Below, one piece after another: positions 43,205-50,591 of a stretch of 64,000 bases of DNA (the stretch's first letter is position 1; every line of letters starts with the position of its first letter). Under the pieces are notes generated by a model, which saw only the letters and a list, made by a program, of their open reading frames with translations, did not search any database and had not been told where the DNA came from. The translations under genes and the position numbers were made by a program. Source of the stretch: DATJFQ01 sp035492775 (GTDB lineage Bacteria > Acidobacteriota > Vicinamibacteria > Vicinamibacterales > 2-12-FULL-66-21); the NCBI GenBank assembly GCA_035492775.1, contig DATJIW010000110.1, forward strand, positions 73,214 through 137,213, in the 5' to 3' direction.

Positions 43205-44207
43205 ACTGGCGCAGATGAGGATCGACCTGGAGCACAACCTTACCAACGATCTTTGCGTCTTCGAGTGCGCGGTGGGCATCGGCGGCGCGATCGAGCGGGA
43301 ACACGGCACTGACGATCGGGCGGACGCGGCGGGATTCGAGCAGCGGCCAGACGTGCTCGCGGACCGCGGCCGCGATGACTCCCTTCTCCGCCGGCGTGCG
43401 CACCCGCAGCGTAGACCCCGTCAGCGTCAACCGCTTCTGCATGATCGACGACAGGTTCAGCTGCGCTCTTGCGCCGCCGAGCAGCCCGATCTGAACCAGC
43501 CGCCCGTTCAATCGCAGAGAGTCCAGATTCCGCTGCAGGTAGTCTCCACCGACGATGTCGAGGATCACGTCGACGCCGTCCGTCGTCTCCGACCGGATCA
43601 CGGCGGCGAAATCCTCACGGTTGTAGTTGATCGCGCGCTCTGCTCCCAGCTTCATGCACGCTTCGCACTTGTCGTCGGACCCCGCCGTCGCGAATACCCG
43701 GGCCCCCTTCGCGGCCGCTAGTTGAATCGCCGTCGTCCCGATCCCGCTGGCGCCTCCGTGGACGAGCACGCGCTCGCCTGGCGCCAGGCGTCCGCGATCG
43801 AAAAGATTCGTCCAGACGGTGAAGAACGTCTCGGGAACGGCCGCAGCCTCGATCGGCGAAAGCGAGGACGGCGCAGGCAGCACTTGCTCGACGGGGACCG
43901 CGCAGTACTCCGCGTAACCGCCGCCGGCGCACAGCGCGCAGACGAAATCCCCGTCGCGCAACGTCCCGGCTGGCCGCACGACGGTGCCTGCGATCTCGAG
44001 CCCGGGAATGTCCGACGCACCCGGCGGCGGAGGATATTTTCCAAGGCGCTGCATGATGTCAGGCCGGTTCACTCCCGCCGCGGCGACGCGGACGAGCACT
44101 TCATGCGCGCCGGGTTCGGGAACCGGGCGCCGCACGACGCGAAGCTCTTCGGGGCCGCCGGGTTGCGCGATCTCGATTGCCAGCATGGACGACGGCGTCG
44201 TGGTCAT
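43203..44207 (-). CDS. NADPH:quinone oxidoreductase-like protein (MDR superfamily)
   Basis: This protein of up to 334 residues belongs to the zinc-independent quinone oxidoreductase branch of the medium-chain dehydrogenase superfamily (PIG3-like). MLAIEIAQPGGPEELRVV and AAGVNRPDIMQR mark the catalytic domain; the Rossmann fold has VLVHGGASGIGTTAIQLA, and INYNREDF with VILDIVGGDYL follows. The Cys ligands of structural zinc are absent. ATG 44186 matches the family start better than 44207, but neither has a clear Shine-Dalgarno sequence. The first 107 bases overlap the end of the FRG gene on the same strand. Confidence 0.9.
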   Translation of the reverse strand: MTTTPSSMLAIEIAQPGGPEELRVVRRPVPEPGAHEVLVRVAAAGVNRPDIMQRLGKYPPPPGASDIPGLEIAGTVVRPAGTLRDGDFVCALCAGGGYAEYCAVPVEQVLPAPSSLSPIEAAAVPETFFTVWTNLFDRGRLAPGERVLVHGGASGIGTTAIQLAAAKGARVFATAGSDDKCEACMKLGAERAINYNREDFAAVIRSETTDGVDVILDIVGGDYLQRNLDSLRLNGRLVQIGLLGGARAQLNLSSIMQKRLTLTGSTLRVRTPAEKGVIAAAVREHVWPLLESRRVRPIVSAVFPLDRAADAHRALEDAKIVGKVVLQVDPHLRQ

Positions 44208-45012
44208 ATTTGTCGTTGGTGGGCAGATAGTATCGTGTCAGCCAGCGGCTCAGCCCGTCGAGGTCGGGAAACAGGACCCGCTCGTTGACGTTCGCCTGAT
44301 CGAGCTTGTCTCGAATCTCCCACTTGAGCGCTGCGGGTATGATCACCCGCCGGCACAACTGCGGGTGCCGAACGAGCCACTCATCCATGCCGGCGGTGGG
44401 ACTCGACATGAGCGAAAAGAGGGCGAACTGGTTAAGAATCCGGCGATCGATTGCCGGAGGCTCGAGGAACACGAGAAACGGCCTTCGGGACAGTGCGTCG
44501 AACTCCGCGAGCGATCGAAAGGAGCCGAGCATCTCGACCGTCACGGTATCGGATCCTTCGCGCTGCATGATCCGGCGGAGTTTCGACGGCAGTTGGCGGT
44601 TTGCTTCGACGAAGTTCACGCACCAGACGGTGCCGTCGCGCGAGTATTCGGCAGTATTTTCCGTGGCGAAATGCAGCGCCACGAGCGGCGAATACGTCCA
44701 GTCGAGCAGCCGCGTCGGCAGCCCGCGATGCTGGGCGAGTGCCAGCCAGTCCCAAATGGAATCGGCGCCAACGCGTTCGACCTGTGCGTATTTCCGGAAG
44801 TTACGCAGCAGCGCCATCTCGAGGCGGGCAGTGTCTGCGCGTCGAGCGAGGCGAATGAGCGAACTCGACATGGCGAGGTCCGCGCGACCGAAGCCGCGAA
44901 AGGCGAACGGCGATCGGAAGCGCCCAAGCGCCGCGTTCCACGAATCGGCGTATAGGGCTTCCAGTATTCCGGTCCACGTTCGAGGCGCTGTCGTCTGAGG
45001 CACGGTCGACAC
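44101..45012 (-). CDS. FRG-domain protein
   Basis: This 303-residue protein carries an FRG domain (about 35-235): FAFRGFGRADLAMSSSL contains the Phe-Arg-Gly motif, followed by WDWLALAQHRGLPTRLLDWTYSPLVALHFA. The domain occurs in bacterial and phage proteins, often in accessory or defence contexts, and has no assigned activity that I can state. The last 40 or so residues (after YDHDAVVHAGNRD) are Arg-rich and overlap the oxidoreductase start, so they look like out-of-frame coding. The start is GTG 45012. The gene is divergent from pncB, 21 bases away, so both share one short regulatory region. Confidence 0.85.
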   Translation of the reverse strand: MSTVPQTTAPRTWTGILEALYADSWNAALGRFRSPFAFRGFGRADLAMSSSLIRLARRADTARLEMALLRNFRKYAQVERVGADSIWDWLALAQHRGLPTRLLDWTYSPLVALHFATENTAEYSRDGTVWCVNFVEANRQLPSKLRRIMQREGSDTVTVEMLGSFRSLAEFDALSRRPFLVFLEPPAIDRRILNQFALFSLMSSPTAGMDEWLVRHPQLCRRVIIPAALKWEIRDKLDQANVNERVLFPDLDGLSRWLTRYYLPTNDKYDHDAVVHAGNRDRATRRPRRASRRAAPGSRTRRA

Positions 45013-45033
45013 GGTTCAGTCATCGATAGCAAC

Positions 45034-46368
45034 ATGGCCGCCACTCCGCTCACGACCGATCTGTACCTGCTGACGATGATGGCCGGCTACTTCGAGCAGG
45101 GCCGTCACGAGCGGACGACGGCCTCGTTCGAAGCATTCGTCCGGAAGCTGCCTCAGCAACGAAACTATCTCGTCGCGGCTGGGCTCGCGTCGCTGGTCGC
45201 GTACCTCGAACAGCTCCGATTCAGCCCTGACGAGATCGAATGGCTCCGGAGTCATCCGGTGCTGTCACGACTTCCAGCCGCGTTCTTCGAGTACCTGCGC
45301 CAGTTTCGGTTCACGGGTGATGTGGACGCCGTTCCCGAAGGCACGCCGGTGTTTGCGCAAGAACCGATCGTCCGCGTGACTGCCCCCATTGCGCAGGCTC
45401 AACTCATCGAGACCGCCGTTCTGTCGTTCGTCAACTTTCAAACGTCCATTGCCAGCAAGACGTCCCGCATCGTCACGGCGGCGGCCGGTCGCCCCGTCAT
45501 GGAGTTCGGTGCGCGCCGTGCCCACGGCCTCGAGGCGGCATTGTTCGCTGCGCGTTCCGCGTACCTCGCGGGTGCGTCGAGCACGTCATTTGTGGAGGCC
45601 GGCCGGGAATTCGGCATTCCGCTGTCCGGCACGATGGCGCATTCATGGGTGATGTCGGCCGTCTCGGAATCGCAGGCGTTCGCCGACTACATGCGTGTGT
45701 TCGGACCGGAATCGGTGCTGCTGCTCGACACGTACGACACGCTTGCTGCCGCGCGTCTCGTTGTCGAGTCTGGTCTCGTCCCTGCGGGCGTGCGCCTCGA
45801 CAGCGGCGGCCTGGCCACGCTCAGTTTTCAGGTGCGCGAGATCCTCGACCGAGGGGGGCTCTCGCGCACGAAGATTCTGGTGAGCGGCGATCTCGACGAG
45901 TTCAGCATCGCGGGCCTGCTCGCCGACGGTGCGCCAATCGATGGCTTTGGCGTCGGGACACGACTCGTCACATCCGAAGACGCGCCGGCGCTCGGCGGAG
46001 TTTACAAGCTCGTCGAAATTGTGGAAGGAGGGTCGCGGCGGTTCGTCGCGAAACGCAGTACAGGAAAGCCGACATGGCCAGGCTGCAAGCAGGTCTGGCG
46101 TGAGATGCGGGACGGCCGCGCGGTGCGCGATATCGTCAGCCTGGCAACCGAGCACCGGCCAGAAGCCGTCCCTCTGCTCCACGGCATCATGCGAAACGGA
46201 CAACGCGTCGAGGGGGCGATTTCATCGCTCGAAGCCTCCCGTCAATGGTGCGCTACGCGGCTGGCAGAGCTTCCCGTATCGACTTTGAACATCGGAACGA
46301 CGGCGGACTACCCGGTCGATATCAGTGCGGCCCTTTCAACGGAAATCGAATCCGCGACAGCGCCTTAG
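45034..46368 (+). CDS. pncB: Nicotinate phosphoribosyltransferase
   Basis: This 444-residue enzyme converts nicotinate, PRPP and ATP to nicotinate mononucleotide in the Preiss-Handler NAD salvage pathway. Family marks are LTTDLYLLTMMAGYFEQG, the FEAFVRKLPQQRNYLVAAGL segment, EFGARRAHGLEAAL (phosphorylated-His type loop), GTMAHSWVMS, VRLDSGGL and GFGVGTRLVTSEDAPALGGVYKLVE. Length is normal for the bacterial type. The start lies 21 bases from the divergent FRG start; no convincing Shine-Dalgarno sequence is seen. Confidence 0.95.
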   Translation: MAATPLTTDLYLLTMMAGYFEQGRHERTTASFEAFVRKLPQQRNYLVAAGLASLVAYLEQLRFSPDEIEWLRSHPVLSRLPAAFFEYLRQFRFTGDVDAVPEGTPVFAQEPIVRVTAPIAQAQLIETAVLSFVNFQTSIASKTSRIVTAAAGRPVMEFGARRAHGLEAALFAARSAYLAGASSTSFVEAGREFGIPLSGTMAHSWVMSAVSESQAFADYMRVFGPESVLLLDTYDTLAAARLVVESGLVPAGVRLDSGGLATLSFQVREILDRGGLSRTKILVSGDLDEFSIAGLLADGAPIDGFGVGTRLVTSEDAPALGGVYKLVEIVEGGSRRFVAKRSTGKPTWPGCKQVWREMRDGRAVRDIVSLATEHRPEAVPLLHGIMRNGQRVEGAISSLEASRQWCATRLAELPVSTLNIGTTADYPVDISAALSTEIESATAP

Positions 46369-46401
46369 CTCTGGCGTTTGCTTTGCTTTAGACGTAATCC
46401 C

Positions 46402-47064
46402 GTGCGAGCCTTTTTCTTTTCCATCCTCGGCTATTTCCTGACCCCCGTCGGCATCATGCTGATGGGGTTCATGGATGCAAGCCTCGTATTCTTCCTGCCG
46501 CTCGGCATCGACTTCGTCGTGATTCTGATGGCGGCACGGAAGCCGGAGTGGTTCTGGTTGTATGCGGTGCTCGCGACGATCGGCTCGGTTGCCGGCGCGG
46601 CGTTGACGTTCTGGATCGGAAAGAAGGTCGGCGAGCACGGGCTCACGCGATTCATCGACGAACGGCGGTTGAAGCGGATCTCGCGGAAGGTCAGCGGCGG
46701 CGCGGGCGCCAGCGTCGCCCTGCTGGCGATCATTCCACCGCCGTTCCCCTTCACACCGTTCGTGATGACCGCGGGTGCGGTCGGCTGCAGCGCGTGGGCC
46801 TTTCTGGGAACGCTCACGGCCATGCGCGTGATCCGGTTCGGGATAGAGACAGCGCTCGCCAGGCGCTACGGTACTGGCATCATCGGATGGATGAAGACGC
46901 CGAGCTTCAAGTTCATCGTCGGCGCCTTCATCGCCCTCGCCCTGATCGGAACCGTCATCTCCGCGATCGCGCTCGTCCGCAGCACGCGGCGCCGTGCTAA
47001 ATCCGATAGCGGAGGAGCGCTGCGGTCCCGCCGTAACGCTCGAGCAGCGACGAATCCTCGATGA
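46402..47064 (+). CDS. VTT-domain (SNARE-associated-like) membrane protein
   Basis: This protein of about 220 residues from GTG 46402 has four or five hydrophobic helices and the pattern WLYAVLATIGSVAGAALTFWIGKKVGE followed by LLAIIPPPFPFTPFVMTAGAVG and FLGTLTAMRVIRFGIET. These are the glycine- and proline-containing segments of VTT/DedA-type (YqaA-like) proteins, associated with membrane lipid translocation. A TTG at 46378 is a possible earlier start. The C-terminal 23 or so residues, after VRSTRRRAKS, are read through the end of the convergent baeRF-like gene (68-base overlap) and are probably non-conserved. Confidence 0.82.
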   Translation: MRAFFFSILGYFLTPVGIMLMGFMDASLVFFLPLGIDFVVILMAARKPEWFWLYAVLATIGSVAGAALTFWIGKKVGEHGLTRFIDERRLKRISRKVSGGAGASVALLAIIPPPFPFTPFVMTAGAVGCSAWAFLGTLTAMRVIRFGIETALARRYGTGIIGWMKTPSFKFIVGAFIALALIGTVISAIALVRSTRRRAKSDSGGALRSRRNARAATNPR

Positions 47065-48154
47065 ACGTGATGCGTGCGCCCGTCTGCTGCGCCTTTGACA
47101 CGAGTTCGTCGGCGAGTCGCACCGTTCCGATGTCCGCTCGTTCCGCCTCTCCGGCGGCCGCGGGTTCTACGGCGGACTCCGCAAATCCTGCGTCGTTTGC
47201 GAGCGCCATTTGTGCGGCGCGAGTGCCCCGCAGGCCGCTGAGATTCGCGAGAGAGGCCGTGATGAGGAGCTCGTCGACCTGGCCGTTCGTCAGCGCCAGC
47301 AGGGTTTCGTCAGGCCCGACGACGCCGAGTCCGCCAGCGCGGTAGGCGCCCAGCGCGGCGTCCACGCGCTCGCGATCGCTCGTTTCGTTCAGGCGCTGGA
47401 GCGCTTCGTACGATGCGCGCAGTACCTCGTGCTCGGGGGCATCCGTCGAGAGCGTCATCTCGTCGACGACTTTCTCGGCGAGATGTTTTGGAAGCTGGTC
47501 GCGGAACATCGGAATCACGACCGGGTCGCCAGCGATGAGGATTGCGGCGAGCCGTTCTCTCTGCACGATGCGATCGAGCGCGTCCACGACTTCCTTCACG
47601 TGCTGCAGGTGGTAGTTCGACAGGTGCCGCTGATAACGCGCCTGCGACCAGCCGCCTTGTGACGTGCGGCGAGTCTTGACGCCTTCGATCGTCTGCGCAT
47701 TCTCGACGGCGCCCTGCGCGACCACGAGAATCCGCGCGCGATGCGTGTCGGCAATCACCGCCGCATACCTCGGCTGCTGTGAAATGAGGCGGGCCAGCGG
47801 ATAGAGGTGCGGCTGATCGCCGATGAATAGAGAGTTTTCTCCAGCCGGTGCATCGAGCTGCAGCGCTTCGAACAGTTCTCCGGCGTTGCACGCGAAAATC
47901 GCGACGCCGTTTGCCGACGGCTGCAGGTCGTTGGCGAGATATGCGCTGATGCGTTCGAGATCCTTATCGAGCGACTCCCGTTCGCCACTGCCCGCAGCGT
48001 AAGTGTCCGCGCGAGCGCGCAACTCCTTGCGCACGAACGTCTGGAACTGATCGCGGCCGTGCTGGCCGGCCGTCGCATCGAGATACAGGCTGACGACGGG
48101 ATACGGCGCCGGCTCGAATCGCGCAAGGCGGTCGAACTGTTCGGTGAGATCCAT
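46997..48154 (-). CDS. Release-factor-like protein (baeRF/Vms1 family)
   Basis: This 385-residue protein resembles bacterial relatives of archaeo-eukaryotic release factor eRF1 and Vms1. Visible features are the N-terminal SLYLDATAGQHGRDQFQTFVRKELRARA, a central part with YAAVIADTHRARILVVAQG and SQARYQRHLSNYHLQHVKEVV, and the C-terminal L7Ae-like domain (VDELLITASL, AQQTGARITFIEDSSLLERYGG). The SQARYQRH stretch aligns with the catalytic-loop region of Vms1-type peptidyl-tRNA hydrolases. ATG 48154 is preferred to TTG 48229 because GAGGAGG lies 3 bases before it. The role, perhaps in ribosome rescue, is inferred. Confidence 0.8.
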   Translation of the reverse strand: MDLTEQFDRLARFEPAPYPVVSLYLDATAGQHGRDQFQTFVRKELRARADTYAAGSGERESLDKDLERISAYLANDLQPSANGVAIFACNAGELFEALQLDAPAGENSLFIGDQPHLYPLARLISQQPRYAAVIADTHRARILVVAQGAVENAQTIEGVKTRRTSQGGWSQARYQRHLSNYHLQHVKEVVDALDRIVQRERLAAILIAGDPVVIPMFRDQLPKHLAEKVVDEMTLSTDAPEHEVLRASYEALQRLNETSDRERVDAALGAYRAGGLGVVGPDETLLALTNGQVDELLITASLANLSGLRGTRAAQMALANDAGFAESAVEPAAAGEAERADIGTVRLADELVSKAQQTGARITFIEDSSLLERYGGTAALLRYRI

Positions 48155-48224
48155 AATCCTCCTCGCCGGCGGCGCGTTCGCCTGACCCGGCCCGTGGGAG
48201 TACGCAAAACACGTGCTTGGACGG

Positions 48225-48230
48225 TACAAT
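48225..48230 (+). promoter_or_regulatory. Leaderless-type -10 element (TACAAT)
   Basis: TACAAT ends 9 bases before the FAD oxidoreductase ATG at 48240; the sequence between has no Shine-Dalgarno core. Confidence 0.45.
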
Positions 48231-48239
48231 CCCGGTCCA

Positions 48240-49457
48240 ATGCGGACTCATCCGTACTTTCTCGACACTTTTCCCGCCCGCCGGCGTCCGTCGTACCCAC
48301 AGTTCCGCGGCTCTGCTTCGACGGCGGTGGCCGTTGTCGGCGGAGGCCTGACGGGCGCCGCGTGCGCGGCGGCATTTGCGGCTGCCGGTGTCAAGGTTCT
48401 ACTTCTCGAAGCGGATCGAATCGGCGGCGCGGCGACGGCGGGCAGCTCCGGTCTGCTTCGACACGACTTCGACGCGTCATTCCAGGACACGGCAGGCCGC
48501 TACGGTCTTCGTGAGGCGCGGCATCTCTGGGAAGGAACGCGGCGCGCGTCCCTCGATTTCGCCGCGGCGCTGCGCCGGTTCGATATCCGCTGTGGTCTCG
48601 AGTCGCAGCCGCTCGTGCAGATCACCCGTGAGGGCGCAGAGCGTGCCCGGCAGTTGCGCCGCGAGTACGACGCGAGACGACATGCAGGCCTGGAAGTCAC
48701 GTGGTTGACGGCGCGGGCTCTTCACAAGGACATACGCGTTGCCGCGGATGGCGCCCTGCGAGTCAAAGGCGACGCGATCGATCCCTATCGCGCAGCGATC
48801 GGTCTTGCCACGGCAGCGGCGGCACGCGGTGCGGGCGTTTTCGAACGATCGGCCGTCGGGAGGATCCGTGCGCGCAGGAAAGAAGTAGAGATCGGGACGG
48901 ATCGAGGGACGGTCATCGCCGACACGGTCGTCATCGCCACGGGTGGAGCGATCGGAGATCTTCGGTCGCTCAGGCGCCATTTACCGTTGCAGCGTTCGTT
49001 CTCGGTCGTGACGGAGCCGCTGCCGGCCGCGGTTCGGCGGGAAGTGGGCCCTCGCTCGTCAGGGGTGTCCGAGGTCGATGTCCCGGGGCGCATCCTTCGC
49101 TGGTTGAGCGGCGATCGCGTGCTGTTCTCGTCGTGGACGGAGGATCCGCCGGCGCGTCGTCCGGCGGCGGGGATCGTCAACGCCAACGCGATGGAGTTGA
49201 TGTATCGGCTGACGACGCTCTACCCCGCGATTTCCGGCGTCCAGCCGGCGTGGGGATGGAGCGAGGACACGTATGGCTCGCCGGATGGATTGCCGATCGT
49301 CGGCCGACACCGGAACTTCCCACGGCATCTGTTTGCTCTGGGGGCGGGCCGGAACGGCGCGGGCGTGGCGTGGCTGGCCGCGCGAGTGCTGCTCCGGAGC
49401 TATCTGGACGAACCTGCGCCGCGCGACGAGGTGTTCGGGTTCTCGCGTTTCCTGTGA
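48240..49457 (+). CDS. FAD-dependent oxidoreductase (DAO family)
   Basis: This 405-residue flavoenzyme of the D-amino acid oxidase / glycine oxidase superfamily has the dinucleotide-binding motif VAVVGGGLTGAACAAAFAAAG (residues about 30-50), followed by LLEADRIGGAATAGSSGLL. The C-terminal part has TYGSPDGLPIVGRHRNFPRHLFALGAG, the second FAD-binding segment. Substrates in this family are amines and amino acids; which one is unknown. The ATG at 48240 gives the correct spacing to the Rossmann motif. It ends before a 57-base palindrome that also lies behind the convergent epimerase gene. Confidence 0.88.
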   Translation: MRTHPYFLDTFPARRRPSYPQFRGSASTAVAVVGGGLTGAACAAAFAAAGVKVLLLEADRIGGAATAGSSGLLRHDFDASFQDTAGRYGLREARHLWEGTRRASLDFAAALRRFDIRCGLESQPLVQITREGAERARQLRREYDARRHAGLEVTWLTARALHKDIRVAADGALRVKGDAIDPYRAAIGLATAAAARGAGVFERSAVGRIRARRKEVEIGTDRGTVIADTVVIATGGAIGDLRSLRRHLPLQRSFSVVTEPLPAAVRREVGPRSSGVSEVDVPGRILRWLSGDRVLFSSWTEDPPARRPAAGIVNANAMELMYRLTTLYPAISGVQPAWGWSEDTYGSPDGLPIVGRHRNFPRHLFALGAGRNGAGVAWLAARVLLRSYLDEPAPRDEVFGFSRFL

Positions 49458-49480
49458 TAGCGCTGCCGCCCCCCCCGGCT

Positions 49481-49537
49481 GTCCCCTTTTTTAGCGAATA
49501 ATGGGGACAGTCCCCATTATTCGCAAAAAAAGGGGAC
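49481..49537. repeat. 57-base near-perfect palindrome (REP-like, bidirectional terminator)
   Basis: Arms of 28 bases with one mismatch (49493/49525) surround a single central A at 49509. The core is GGGGACAGTCCCC and the arms contain runs of T and A. A second copy of the core, GGGGACTGTCCCC, follows at 49532-49544. The palindrome lies between convergent genes and can fold on either strand, so it may terminate both. Confidence 0.8.
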
Positions 49538-49542
49538 TGTCC

Positions 49543-49598
49543 CCATTTCAGGTTTCGAGGATGCCGCGCACCATTTCAGGTTTCGAGGATGCCGCGCA
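49543..49598. repeat. 28-base perfect tandem duplication
   Basis: Bases 49543-49570 and 49571-49598 are identical. The second copy contains the last codons and stop (49576-49578) of the epimerase gene; the first copy is a duplicate of that gene end adjoining the palindrome. It looks like a scar of the insertion that placed the palindrome here. Confidence 0.85.
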
Positions 49599-50511
49599 GG
49601 GCGATGTCGATCTCGGGGTAGCGGAAGTGGAAGCCGGCGGCGAGGGCTTTTCCCGGGACGACGCGCTGGCCGGTGACGAGGGCATCGGCGATTTCGCCGA
49701 CGGCGAGTCGCAGCACGAACCGCGGCACTGCCGGCGCGATCGCCGGCCGATGCATCGCGCGGGCGAGCGCATGCGTGAATTCCCGATTGGTGACGGGATG
49801 CGGCGCCGTCGCGTTGATCGCGCCGACCGCCAACGGCGATTCGATGGCCCACCGCACCATCTCAATCCAGTCCAGCCGGTGAATCCACGAGAGATACTGA
49901 CGTCCCGACGCGAGCGCGCCCCCCACGAAATACCGGAACGGCCGCATCATCCGCGGCAGCGCGCCGCCCGAGCGCTCGAGCACGATTCCGGTGCGAATGA
50001 CGGCAACGCGGACGCCGCCTCGATCGACGGCGTTCGCCTGCGCCTCCCACTCCACGCACACCCGCGCGAGAAAGTCGGCTCCAGGACCGGCATCTTCCGC
50101 GAGCAGTTCGGATCCACGGTCGCCGTAGTATCCGACCGCGCTGCCGCTGATGAACGACTGCGGCGGCGTCGCGCACGCACCAATCGCCTCCGCGAGAGCG
50201 CGCGTGGCGACGAGACGGCTGTCGCGGATCGCCTGCTTGCGCGCGGCCGTCCATCGCTTCGCATCGATCGATTCGCCCGCGATATTCACGACCGCAGTCG
50301 CGCCGTCGACGATGGACGTGAGCTGCGCGTCCGGGCTGGAGGGAGTCCAGCCCACGCGCGTCACGCCCGGAACACCAGTGCCCGGCTCGTGCTGCGAGCG
50401 GCCGGCAGCCAGCGAACGCGTGAGCACGAGCACTTCGTGCCCCTCATCCGCCCACGATCCGCACAGCGGTGCGCCGAGAAAACCCGTCCCGCCCGCAACG
50501 ACGATCTTCAT
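49576..50511 (-). CDS. TIGR01777-family NAD-dependent epimerase (YfcH-like)
   Basis: This 311-residue protein has an N-terminal Rossmann fold (MKIVVAGGTGFLGAPLC), VVNIAGESIDAKRWTAARK, SAVGYYGDRGSELLAED (with the Tyr of the SDR active site) and a C-terminal DUF1731-type tail (RLAVGEIADALVTGQRVVPGKALAAGFHFRYPEID). The family is related to extended SDR epimerases, but its substrate is not known. The stop codon falls in a 28-base duplicated segment. It is transcribed divergently from the S9 peptidase gene. Confidence 0.9.
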   Translation of the reverse strand: MKIVVAGGTGFLGAPLCGSWADEGHEVLVLTRSLAAGRSQHEPGTGVPGVTRVGWTPSSPDAQLTSIVDGATAVVNIAGESIDAKRWTAARKQAIRDSRLVATRALAEAIGACATPPQSFISGSAVGYYGDRGSELLAEDAGPGADFLARVCVEWEAQANAVDRGGVRVAVIRTGIVLERSGGALPRMMRPFRYFVGGALASGRQYLSWIHRLDWIEMVRWAIESPLAVGAINATAPHPVTNREFTHALARAMHRPAIAPAVPRFVLRLAVGEIADALVTGQRVVPGKALAAGFHFRYPEIDIALRGILET

Positions 50512-50572
50512 GCGTGAGTTGGACGAACGGCGCGGCCGGCAAGTTTGCCGGAAACCGCCGCGGGCGCCAGTT

Positions 50573-50578
50573 TATAAT
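50573..50578 (+). promoter_or_regulatory. -10 element TATAAT of the S9 peptidase gene
   Basis: A consensus TATAAT overlaps the first possible ATG (50577) and ends 13 bases before the next one (50592). Transcription should begin near 50585, which favours 50592 as the start. Confidence 0.45.
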
Positions 50579-50591
50579 GCGGCCTCCCGCC

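Noticed and set aside
44208..44240. TACTAT before the oxidoreductase gene as a leaderless -10
   Set aside because: It ends about 17 bases before the ATG, outside the 6-10 base range seen in the others.
48155..48229. TTG 48229 as start of the baeRF-like gene
   Set aside because: ATG 48154 has GAGGAGG at ideal spacing and matches the family N terminus; the additional residues look non-coding.
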